From Microbacterium proteolyticum (GTDB lineage Bacteria > Actinomycetota > Actinomycetes > Actinomycetales > Microbacteriaceae), in the NCBI RefSeq assembly GCF_029639405.1, contig NZ_CP121274.1, positions 2,542,001-2,606,000 on the forward strand: DNA of 64,000 nucleotides, in the 5' to 3' direction. The notes beneath the pieces are model-generated. The model saw only the letters and a list, made by a program, of their open reading frames with translations, had not been told where the DNA came from and searched no databases. The position numbers and the translations under genes are program-made. This document shows, one piece after another, positions 9,198-16,495 of the stretch (positions are counted from its first letter, which is position 1; each line of letters opens with the position of its first letter).

Positions 9198-9300
9198 GGC
9201 TTCTCCTAGAGGGGCGGGTCGGGATCGGGCGGATCCGACCGAGCGGATGATGTCGGGTGGAGCTTCGGGTGCACCGCTCCGGGTGGGGGCGGAGGAGGAA

Positions 9301-9337
9301 GAAGCGGATGCCGCCGGGGTGGGGCGGCATCCGCTTC
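9301..9337 (-). terminator. Rho-independent-like terminator after the class III aminotransferase
   Basis: A perfect 15-bp stem (9301-9315 with 9323-9337) encloses a 7-base loop. It lies 5 bases past the aminotransferase stop and is followed on the minus strand by a pyrimidine run (TTCTTCCTCC). It separates the aminotransferase from the permease, so the permease probably has its own promoter between 9200 and 9300. Confidence 0.75.
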
Positions 9338-9342
9338 GCGGG

Positions 9343-10737
9343 TCAGAGGCGGGTCCAGGCCTCGGTGAGCGTCGAGCGCAGGATCTGCTCGATCTCGTCG
9401 AACTCGGACGGGCCGATCGTGAGCGGCGGAGCGAGCTGGATGACGGGGTCGCCCCGGTCGTCCGCGCGGCAGTAGAGACCTGCGTCGTACAGCGCCTTCG
9501 ACAGGAAGCCGCGCAGCAGGCGCTCGGATTCGTCGTCGTCGAAGGTCTCCTTGGTGGTCTTGTCCTTGACCAGCTCGATGCCGAAGAAGTAGCCGTCGCC
9601 GCGGACGTCGCCGACGATGGGCAGATCGAGCAGCTTCTCCAGCGTCGAGCGGAAGACGGGGGAGTTGGCGCGGACGTTCTCCAGCAGCCCCTCCTCCTCG
9701 AACACGTCGAGGTTCTCCATCGCGACGGCGGAGGACACGGGGTGGCCGCCGAAGGTGTAGCCGTGCGGGAACGACGCGTCGCCGTGCGCGAACGGCTCGT
9801 ACACGCGATCGCTGACGATCGTGCCGCCCAGCGGCGAGTAGCCGCTCGTCACAGCCTTGGCGAACGTGATCATGTCGGGCTGGTAGTCATAGGCCTCGGC
9901 GCCGAAGTAGTAGCCGAGCCGGCCGAACGCGCAGATGACCTCGTCGCTGACGAGCAGCACGTCGTACTTGTCGCAGATCTCGCGCACGCGCTGGAAGTAC
10001 CCGGCAGGAGCCGGGAAGCAGCCGCCGGCGTTCTGCACGGGCTCGAGGAACACCGCGGCGACGGTCTCGGGACCCTCGAACTGGATCATCTGCTCGATGC
10101 GGTCCGCCGCCCACAGGCCGAACTCCTCGGGCGTCCCGCCGCCGAAGCCGGACTCCGCCGCGCGGTAGTAGTTCGTGTTGGGCACCCGGAAGCCGCCCGG
10201 GGTGACCGGCTCGAACATGTGCTTCATCACGGGGAGACCGGTGATGGCGAGGGCGCCCTGCGTGGTGCCGTGGTAGGCGATCGCGCGCGAGATCACCTTG
10301 TGCTTGGTGGGCTTCCCCTGGGTCTTCCAGTACTGCTTGGCGAGCTTGAACGCCGTCTCGACCGCCTCGCCGCCGCCGGTGGAGAAGAAGACGTGATTGA
10401 GGTCGCCGGGGGCGAGGTGGGCGATGCGGTCGGCGAGCTCGATCGCGGCCGGGTGGGCGTAGGACCACAGCGGGAAGAACGCCAGCTCCTCGGCCTGCTT
10501 CGCGGCGGCCTGCGCGATGCGGCGGCGTCCGTGGCCGGCGTTGACGACGAAGAGGCCTGAGAGGCCGTCGATGTAGCGCTTGCCCGCGGCATCCCAGATG
10601 TGGTGCCCCTCGCCCTTGACGATGATCGGGACGCCGGGTCCTTCGGTCATCACGGACTGGCGGGCGAAGTGCATCCAGAGGTGGTCGCGGGCTTTCGCCT
10701 GGAGGTCGGTCTGCAGGTCGATTTCGTGAAGCGTCAT
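9343..10737 (-). CDS. Class III aminotransferase, putrescine/polyamine:pyruvate type (SpuC-like)
   Basis: This 464-residue PLP enzyme of fold type I shows 'SGLFVVNAGHG', the PLP phosphate-binding 'STGGGEAVETAFKLA' near residue 120, the cofactor Asp in 'LLVSDEVICAFGR' and the Schiff-base lysine K294 in 'TFAKAVTSGYSPLGG'. Close relatives transfer the amino group of putrescine, cadaverine or spermidine to pyruvate, giving an aminoaldehyde. Its start codon overlaps the stop of the upstream Lrp regulator by 4 bases, so the two are cotranscribed. The neighbouring APC permease and aminoaldehyde dehydrogenase support an amine substrate. The exact substrate is inferred. Confidence 0.9.
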   Translation of the reverse strand: MTLHEIDLQTDLQAKARDHLWMHFARQSVMTEGPGVPIIVKGEGHHIWDAAGKRYIDGLSGLFVVNAGHGRRRIAQAAAKQAEELAFFPLWSYAHPAAIELADRIAHLAPGDLNHVFFSTGGGEAVETAFKLAKQYWKTQGKPTKHKVISRAIAYHGTTQGALAITGLPVMKHMFEPVTPGGFRVPNTNYYRAAESGFGGGTPEEFGLWAADRIEQMIQFEGPETVAAVFLEPVQNAGGCFPAPAGYFQRVREICDKYDVLLVSDEVICAFGRLGYYFGAEAYDYQPDMITFAKAVTSGYSPLGGTIVSDRVYEPFAHGDASFPHGYTFGGHPVSSAVAMENLDVFEEEGLLENVRANSPVFRSTLEKLLDLPIVGDVRGDGYFFGIELVKDKTTKETFDDDESERLLRGFLSKALYDAGLYCRADDRGDPVIQLAPPLTIGPSEFDEIEQILRSTLTEAWTRL

Positions 10738-11204
10738 CGCGTTCCCCAGTTGTAGAGCTGTCGGTGGAGTTTCAAGTACACGAACGTCTCGGTCGCCACG
10801 ACATCGGGCAGCGACCGGATGCGGTCGTTGAGCAGGTCGATGAGGTCGTCGTCGCTCTCGCAGACGACCTCGACGAGGAGGTCGAAGGATCCCGCCGTGG
10901 AGACGACGTAGATGACGCCCGGGAGCTCGGCCATCTCGGCCGCGATCACCCGGGTGTCTCCCGACACGCGCACCCCGATCATCGCCTGGCGGGCGAAACC
11001 GAGCTGGAGCGGGTCGGTGACGGCGACGATCTGCAGGACTCCGGCGTCCTGCAGTTTCTGCACCCGTTGCCGTGTGGCGGTCTCGCTGAGGCCGACGGCC
11101 TTGCCGATCTCGGCGTACGAGCGGCGGCCGTCCTCCTGCAGCTGTTCGACGATGGCCTTCGACACGCTGTCGAGGACCGGGCGTCGCTCCGCTGAGATGC
11201 TCAT
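10734..11204 (-). CDS. Lrp/AsnC-family transcriptional regulator
   Basis: This 156-residue regulator has an N-terminal winged helix at about 10-65 ('EDGRRSYAEIGKAVGLSETATRQRVQKLQDAGVLQIV') and a C-terminal RAM ligand-binding/oligomerisation domain ('GVRVSGDTRVIAAEMAELPGVIYVVSTAGSFDLLVEV'). The ATG at 11204 begins the conserved region. It is the first gene of a two-gene unit with the aminotransferase (ATGA overlap) and probably autoregulates through the A/T-rich palindromes at 11234-11275. An effector such as an amine or amino acid is inferred from context. Confidence 0.92.
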   Translation of the reverse strand: MSISAERRPVLDSVSKAIVEQLQEDGRRSYAEIGKAVGLSETATRQRVQKLQDAGVLQIVAVTDPLQLGFARQAMIGVRVSGDTRVIAAEMAELPGVIYVVSTAGSFDLLVEVVCESDDDLIDLLNDRIRSLPDVVATETFVYLKLHRQLYNWGTR

Positions 11205-11233
11205 GATGGGGCGACGGTATCAGCGCTCACACA

Positions 11234-11275
11234 CATTGCTCAATGGTGAAATCGAGACTTATTGCGCCGTAACAA
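11234..11275. promoter_or_regulatory. Candidate Lrp operator: two A/T-rich palindromes
   Basis: CATTG-CT-CAATG (11234-11245) is a perfect inverted repeat. Fourteen bases further on is the imperfect palindrome TTATTGC-GCC-GTAACAA (11259-11275). Both lie about 30-70 bases upstream of the Lrp start, in the most A/T-rich part of this region. The spacing and composition suit an Lrp-type octamer site; the assignment is inferred. Confidence 0.5.
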
Positions 11276-11371
11276 CGCGGAAACCGTCGTTTCGAGGACT
11301 GCCGGTGCAGAACGGGTCTCCTCGTCCCGACGCGTGTCAAGCTGGGCGGGGCGACGAACGGGAGGCCGAGC

Positions 11372-12094
11372 ATGGCGGAGGGCGACATCACGGCGGGGCT
11401 TCGGGCCGCCCTGGAGCGCGACGACGCGTCGCTGCGTCTGCGCGCGGCCATGGATGCCGGCACCCGACCGAACGACGCGTTCATCGCCGTGCTGGTCGAT
11501 CGCTGCGCCGTCGAGCCCGACTTCTTCGTCCGCGACATGCTCACCTGGGCGCTCACCCGTCACGACGCGTCGCTCGTCGTCGACGCGATCCTGCCCGAGC
11601 TCGGCTCGCCCTTCCCCCAGGCGCGCAGTCAGGGGCTGCACACGCTGTCGAAGATCGGCGACCCCCGCACGTGGAACGCCATCACCCCCGCGCTCCTGGA
11701 CGACGAGGAATCGAGCGTCGCCCGGGCGGCGTGGCGGGCCGCGGCCGGACTCGTCCCGGACACCGAGCGGGCGGCACTCGCCGCCGCGCTGGCGCGGCAC
11801 CTCGGCCGGGGCGACATCGAGACGCGCCGCAGCCTGAGCCGCGCGTTCGTGATGATCGGCGAGGAGTCCGGGCCCGCGGTCGACGCCGCGACGGAGGCGG
11901 ACGACGAGGCCGTGCGCGTCCACGCCCTCGCGACGCGCGCCCTGATGGACGACCCGGATGCCGGGTTCGAGGGCGCCGTCGACCACGCGCGGCGCGTCAA
12001 CGCCCAGCGCCACGCGCCGGCGGGACCGGCCGCCGACCCGGACGCGGAGCAGCCGGCGCCGGACGCCCCCGAGGCGGGGACACCCGACGCCTGA
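11372..12094 (+). CDS. HEAT-repeat domain protein
   Basis: This 240-residue soluble alpha-solenoid has at least three to four HEAT-like helical hairpins between residues 15 and 190, for example 'PDFFVRDMLTWALTRHDASLVVDAILPEL', 'RSQGLHTLSKIGD' and 'SSVARAAWRAAAGLV'. The C-terminal 45 residues are a Pro/Ala/Asp-rich disordered tail. Such proteins act as scaffolds or, in some families, act on phycobilins or DNA bases; nothing here shows a catalytic role. The gene is divergent from the Lrp regulator and convergent with the aldehyde dehydrogenase, so it is probably a single-gene unit. Confidence 0.8.
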   Translation: MAEGDITAGLRAALERDDASLRLRAAMDAGTRPNDAFIAVLVDRCAVEPDFFVRDMLTWALTRHDASLVVDAILPELGSPFPQARSQGLHTLSKIGDPRTWNAITPALLDDEESSVARAAWRAAAGLVPDTERAALAAALARHLGRGDIETRRSLSRAFVMIGEESGPAVDAATEADDEAVRVHALATRALMDDPDAGFEGAVDHARRVNAQRHAPAGPAADPDAEQPAPDAPEAGTPDA

Positions 12095-12107
12095 GCCGCG
12101 TCAGGCG
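12088..12107. terminator. Possible shared terminator formed by two convergent stop codons
   Basis: CGCCTGA (12088-12094) pairs with TCAGGCG (12101-12107) around a 6-base loop. The stem contains the TGA of the HEAT gene and, on the other strand, the TGA of the aldehyde dehydrogenase. There is no U-tract on either side. Confidence 0.35.
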
Positions 12108-13525
12108 AGGCTCGACATCACGTGCTTGAGGCGCGTGTAGTCCTCGAAGCCGTAGACCGAGAGATCCTTGCCGTAGCCCGAGTGCTTGAACCCGCCATGG
12201 GGCATGTCTGAGACGAACGGGATGTGGGCGTTGATCCACACGCACCCGAAGTCCAGGTCGCGGCTGAAGCGCAGCGCGCGGCCGTGTTCGCGGGTCCAGA
12301 CGGATGCCGCGAGCGCGTAGGGGACGTCGTTGGCCATGTGCAGCGCTTCGGCGTCCTCATCGAACGCCTGCACCGCGAGGATCGGACCGAAGACCTCCTG
12401 CTGGACGAGCTCGTCGTCCTGCCGGAGACCCGTCACGATCGTGGGAGCGAAGAAGAAGCCGGTGTCGCCCACGCGGTGTCCGCCGGTCGCCACACGCGCG
12501 TGCGCCGGGAGACGGTCGACGAATCCCTGCACGCGCGTCAGCTGATCGGGGTTGTTCACGGGGCCGAAGAACGCGTCGGGGTCGTCCGGTGCGCCGACCT
12601 TCACGCTCTCCCCGACGTAGGCGACCAGGCGCGCGACGAGCTCGTCGTGCACCGACGCGTGCACGAGCACGCGGGTCGCGGCCGTGCAGTCCTGCCCGGC
12701 GTTGAAGAACGCCGCCTGCGCGATCCCCGCCGTCGCGGCATCCAGGTCGGCGTCCGGGAAGACGATCGCGGGGGCCTTGCCACCGAGCTCGAGGTGCACG
12801 CGCTTGACCTGCCGCGCCGCCGACTCGGCGACCTGCATGCCCGCGCGGACCGACCCGGTGATCGCGACGAGCTGCGGGGTGGGGTGCTCCACGAGCGCCC
12901 GCCCGGTCTCGCGGTCGCCGAGGACGACGTTGAGCACGCCCGCCGGGAGGATCTCCGCGGCGAGCTCGGCCAACCGCACGGTGGTCTGCGGCGTCGTCTC
13001 GCTGGGCTTCAGCACGACGGTGTTCCCCGCCGCGATCGCCGGGGCGATCTTCCAGATCGCCATGTTCAGCGGGTAGTTCCACGGCGTCACCTGCGCCACG
13101 ACACCGATGGGCTCGCGGCGCACGTAGGACGTGAACCCCTCGGCGTACTCCGCGGCCGCGCGGCCGTCGAGGTCGCGCGCGGCGCCGGCGAAGAAGCGCA
13201 GCTGGTCGACCGACTGATCGATCTCGTCCGCCACGAGAGTCGCTCGAGGCTTCCCGGTGTCCTCGGACTCCAGGTCGGCGAACTCCTCGGCGTGGTCGGC
13301 GAGGGCGTCGGCGAGCCGGAAGAGCGCGAGCTGGCGCGCGGCCGGGGTCGTCAGCCGCCACGACGCGAAGGCTCGGGATGCCGCCTGGAAAGCGGCATCC
13401 ACCTCCTCCTCGGTCGAGCACGGGGCCTGGGCGTACACCTCGCCGGTGACGGGACTCACGAGGTCGAGGAGCCGCCCGGTCGACGGCGAGGAGACGCCGT
13501 CGACCAGGTTCGTCAACGTCTTCAC
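12101..13525 (-). CDS. NAD(P)+-dependent aldehyde dehydrogenase, gamma-aminobutyraldehyde type
   Basis: This 474-residue ALDH-superfamily protein begins with a GTG (VKTLTNLVDG). It shows 'TPWNYPL' (about 147), the general base E246 in 'HLELGGKAP', the nucleophile C280 in 'FFNAGQDCTAATR', and the C-terminal 'PHGGFKHSGYGKD' and 'YGFEDYTRLKHVM', which are typical of aminobutyraldehyde/aminopropanal dehydrogenases. Its likely product is GABA or beta-alanine. The start overlaps the preceding aminotransferase stop by 4 bases (GTGA). A longer frame to 13669 was rejected because its N-terminus is Arg/Pro-rich noise. Confidence 0.9.
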   Translation of the reverse strand: MKTLTNLVDGVSSPSTGRLLDLVSPVTGEVYAQAPCSTEEEVDAAFQAASRAFASWRLTTPAARQLALFRLADALADHAEEFADLESEDTGKPRATLVADEIDQSVDQLRFFAGAARDLDGRAAAEYAEGFTSYVRREPIGVVAQVTPWNYPLNMAIWKIAPAIAAGNTVVLKPSETTPQTTVRLAELAAEILPAGVLNVVLGDRETGRALVEHPTPQLVAITGSVRAGMQVAESAARQVKRVHLELGGKAPAIVFPDADLDAATAGIAQAAFFNAGQDCTAATRVLVHASVHDELVARLVAYVGESVKVGAPDDPDAFFGPVNNPDQLTRVQGFVDRLPAHARVATGGHRVGDTGFFFAPTIVTGLRQDDELVQQEVFGPILAVQAFDEDAEALHMANDVPYALAASVWTREHGRALRFSRDLDFGCVWINAHIPFVSDMPHGGFKHSGYGKDLSVYGFEDYTRLKHVMSSLA

Positions 13526-14883
13526 GCCGCGGCCGCCTCGTCGGCGACGGAGAGGGCCGCGTCGATGATGTCGAGGCCGCGGACGAGGTCCTCCTCCGAG
13601 ATCACCAGCGGCGGGGCGACGTGCACGCGGTTGAAGTGCGTGAACGGCCACAGGCCGGCCTTCTTGCACGCCGCGGCGAAGGCCGCCATCGGAGCGGCGG
13701 CAGGACCCGCGGCGTTGAACGGCACCAGCGGTTCGCGGGTCTCGCGGTCACGGACGAGCTCGATTGCCCAGAACAGGCCGCGACCGCGGATCTCGCCGAT
13801 CGACGGGTGCTTCTCGGCCATCTCGCGCAGGCGCGGTTCGACGACGCGTTCGCCGAGGTCGCGCACCCGCTCGAGGATCCCGTCCCGGCGGAACACCTCG
13901 AACGTCGCGATGCCGGGGGCGCACGCGAGCGGGTGGCCCGAATACGTCAGTCCGCCGGGGAAGGTCACGGTGTCGAAGTGGCTCGCGATGGCATCCGAGA
14001 TCACCACTCCGCCCAGCGGCACGTAGCCCGAGTTCACGCCCTTGGCGAAGGTGATGAGGTCGGGCGTGACGTCGAACGCGTCGACGGCGAACCACTCGCC
14101 GATGCGGCCGAAGCCGACCATGACCTCGTCGGCGATGTAGACGATGCCGTACTTGTCGCACAGCGCACGGACACCGGGGAGGTACCCCGGCGGCGGCACG
14201 AGCACGCCGTTCGTCCCGACGACCGTCTCGAGGATGATGGCGCCGATGGTCGAGGCGCCCTCCAGGATGATCGTCTGCTCGAGGTGCTCGAGCGCGCGGG
14301 CGGTCTCCTCCTCCTCGGATGCCGAGTGGAACGCGGAGCGGTACGCGTACGGGCCGAAGAAGTGCACGACCGACGCGTCGGCGGGCTCGTTCGCCCAGCG
14401 CCGCGGGTCGCCGGTCAGCGTGATGGCCGTGGAGGTGTTGCCGTGGTAGCTGCGGTACATCGCGAGCACCTTGCGCTTGCCCGTGACCAGGCGCGCCATG
14501 CGGACCGCGTTCTCGTTGGCATCCGCTCCGCCGTTGGTGAAGAACACCTTCGAGAAGCCCTCGGGGGCGACCTCGGCGATGAGCCGCGCGAGCTCGCCGC
14601 GCGTGCCGTTGGCCATCGCGGGCTGGATCGTGGCGAGATCGCCGGCCTGGCGCTGGATGGCCTCGACGAGGTCGGGGTGCTGGTGCCCGAGGTTCAGGTT
14701 CACCAGCTGCGACGAGAAGTCGAGGTAGCTGTTTCCGGCGTAGTCCCAGAACGTCGCGCCCTCGCCACCGGCGACCGGCAGCGGGTCGATGAGCGCCTGG
14801 GCGCTCCACGAGTGGAAGACGTGGGCGCGGTCGTTCGCGCGGACCTGCGCGTCGGCGGCGAGGTCGGGGGAGGTGAGGGTCAT
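13522..14883 (-). CDS. Class III aminotransferase (omega-amino acid type, e.g. beta-alanine/GABA:pyruvate)
   Basis: This 453-residue PLP enzyme carries 'SQLVNLNLGHQHPDLVEAI' near the N-terminus, the PLP-binding 'FFTNGGADANENAVRMAR' (about 114-131), D252 in 'YIADEVMVGFGR' and the Schiff-base K281 in 'LITFAKGVNSGYVPLGG'. The ATG at 14883 follows a GGAAAGGAA ribosome binding site. It lies between the semialdehyde dehydrogenase gene (26 bases upstream) and the aminoaldehyde dehydrogenase gene (4-base overlap). This operon order fits conversion of beta-alanine to malonate semialdehyde. A GABA or taurine specificity cannot be excluded. Confidence 0.88.
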   Translation of the reverse strand: MTLTSPDLAADAQVRANDRAHVFHSWSAQALIDPLPVAGGEGATFWDYAGNSYLDFSSQLVNLNLGHQHPDLVEAIQRQAGDLATIQPAMANGTRGELARLIAEVAPEGFSKVFFTNGGADANENAVRMARLVTGKRKVLAMYRSYHGNTSTAITLTGDPRRWANEPADASVVHFFGPYAYRSAFHSASEEEETARALEHLEQTIILEGASTIGAIILETVVGTNGVLVPPPGYLPGVRALCDKYGIVYIADEVMVGFGRIGEWFAVDAFDVTPDLITFAKGVNSGYVPLGGVVISDAIASHFDTVTFPGGLTYSGHPLACAPGIATFEVFRRDGILERVRDLGERVVEPRLREMAEKHPSIGEIRGRGLFWAIELVRDRETREPLVPFNAAGPAAAPMAAFAAACKKAGLWPFTHFNRVHVAPPLVISEEDLVRGLDIIDAALSVADEAAAA

Positions 14884-14909
14884 GATCGTTCCTTTCCGGA
14901 TGCCGCGGG

Positions 14910-16397
14910 TCAGTGGTTGCTGGGGAAGCCGAGGCTGATCTGGCTCTCGCTCGGGTCGGGCCAGCGGGTCGTGACGACCTTGCTGCGCGTGTAGAAGTGG
15001 ATCGATTCGGGGCCGTAGATGTGCGAGTCGCCGAAGAGCGAGTTGCGCCATCCGCCGAACGAGAACGCGCCGACCGGGACCGGGATCGGGACGTTCACGC
15101 CGACCATGCCGACCTCGATGTCGAACTCGAACTGGCGGGCGGTGCCGCCGTCGCGCGTGAACACCGCCGTGCCGTTGGCGAAGGGGCTGGAGTTGATCAG
15201 CTCCACGGCCTCGTCGTACGTCTTCACGCGGACGACCGAGAGCACGGGTCCGAAGATCTCGTCGTCGTACACCTTCATGCCGGGGGCGACGCGGTCCACG
15301 AGCGAGACGCCGACGAAGAAGCCGTCGCCCTCGAACTGCTGCGTCGTGCCGTCGACGACGACCTCGGCACCTTCGGCTGCGGCTCCCGTGACGTAGGAGG
15401 CGACCTTGTCGCGGTGCTCGCGCGTGATGAGCGGACCCATCTCGCTCGCGGCATCCGTGCCCGGGCCGATCTTCAGGCCCTCGATGCGGGATGCCACCTT
15501 CTCTACCAGCGCGTCGGCGACGTCGTCGCCCACCGCCACCAGCACCGACACGGCCATGCAGCGCTCGCCGGCGGAGCCGTACGCGGCCGAGACGGCGGCG
15601 TCGGCGGCGGAGTCGAGGTCGGCGTCGGGCAGGACCACCATGTGGTTCTTGGCGCCGCCGAGGGCCTGCACGCGCTTGCCGTTCTCGGCGGCACGCGAGT
15701 AGATGGACTTCGCGATCGGCGTCGAGCCGACGAAGCTCACCGCGCGGACGTCGGGGGAGTCGAGCAGGGCGTCGACCGCGACCTTGTCACCGTGCACGAC
15801 GTTCAGCACACCGGCGGGGAGCCCGGCCTCCTCGAACAGCTTCGCGAGGAAGAGCGACGCCGACGGGTCCTTCTCGCTCGGCTTCAGCACGACGGTGTTG
15901 CCGCACGCGATCGCCGAGGCGGTCATCCACAGCGGCACCATGACGGGGAAGTTGAACGGCGTGATCGCCGCGACCACGCCGACCGGCTGCTTGACGGAGT
16001 GCACGTCGACGCCGCGGCTGACCTGTTCGGCGTGCTCACCCTTGAGGAGGTGCACGAGGCCGGCGGCGAACTCGACGTTCTCGATGCCGCGGCTGATCTC
16101 GCCCTTGGCATCCGAGAGCACCTTGCCGTGCTCGGCCGTGATGATGGCGGCGAGCTCGTCGGTGCGCTCGACGAGCAGGTGGCGCAGGCGGAAGAACACG
16201 TCGGCGCGCTTGATGAGGCTCGTCGCCCGCCACGCGGGGAGGGCGGCCTTGGCGACGGCGATCGCCTCGTCGACCTCGGCCGTGGAGGCGAACGCGACCT
16301 GCGCCTGGACGCGACCGGTGGCGGGGTCGAACACGTCGCCCGTCCGCTCCGCGGCACCGCGGGCTTCGCCGTTGATGTGGTGGTGGATGACGGTCAT
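14910..16397 (-). CDS. mmsA: CoA-acylating methylmalonate/malonate-semialdehyde dehydrogenase
   Basis: This 495-residue ALDH makes acetyl-CoA or propionyl-CoA plus CO2 from malonate or methylmalonate semialdehyde. The family-specific segments 'ITPFNFPVMVPLWM', 'LGGAKNHMVVLPDADLD' and 'YGSAGERCMAVSV' are present, with catalytic C280. The general-base Glu of hydrolytic ALDHs is replaced (Asn at about 251), as expected for CoA-dependent members. C-terminal 'FTRDGGTARQFEFDIEVGMVGVNVPIPVPV' is also typical. It is the first gene of the three-gene operon facing the PucR regulator and has a strong AGGAGGATCC leader. Confidence 0.93.
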   Translation of the reverse strand: MTVIHHHINGEARGAAERTGDVFDPATGRVQAQVAFASTAEVDEAIAVAKAALPAWRATSLIKRADVFFRLRHLLVERTDELAAIITAEHGKVLSDAKGEISRGIENVEFAAGLVHLLKGEHAEQVSRGVDVHSVKQPVGVVAAITPFNFPVMVPLWMTASAIACGNTVVLKPSEKDPSASLFLAKLFEEAGLPAGVLNVVHGDKVAVDALLDSPDVRAVSFVGSTPIAKSIYSRAAENGKRVQALGGAKNHMVVLPDADLDSAADAAVSAAYGSAGERCMAVSVLVAVGDDVADALVEKVASRIEGLKIGPGTDAASEMGPLITREHRDKVASYVTGAAAEGAEVVVDGTTQQFEGDGFFVGVSLVDRVAPGMKVYDDEIFGPVLSVVRVKTYDEAVELINSSPFANGTAVFTRDGGTARQFEFDIEVGMVGVNVPIPVPVGAFSFGGWRNSLFGDSHIYGPESIHFYTRSKVVTTRWPDPSESQISLGFPSNH

Positions 16398-16423
16398 GCG
16401 GATCCTCCTGTGTCATCGGCCAT

Positions 16424-16440
16424 CCGGACAGATCGACCGG
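16424..16440. promoter_or_regulatory. Candidate PucR operator O1 (CCGGAC-N5-GACCGG)
   Basis: This 17-base near-palindrome CCGGACAGATCGACCGG lies between the divergent mmsA operon and pucR, ending 8 bases before the TAGGGT -10 box of pucR. It matches the second copy at 16525 in 16 of 17 positions, including the spacer AGATC. A repeated site of this kind is best explained as a regulator binding site. Confidence 0.65.
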
Positions 16441-16448
16441 GAGCGCCG

Positions 16449-16454
16449 TAGGGT
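16449..16454 (+). promoter_or_regulatory. Probable -10 box (TAGGGT) of the pucR gene
   Basis: TAGGGT lies 41 bases before the ATG at 16496 and just downstream of operator O1. O1 would therefore cover the -35 region, which suits repression or direct activator contact. Confidence 0.45.
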
Positions 16455-16495
16455 GTTCACTGCCGATTCTGCGCCACGAAGAGGGGAATGCGCCC

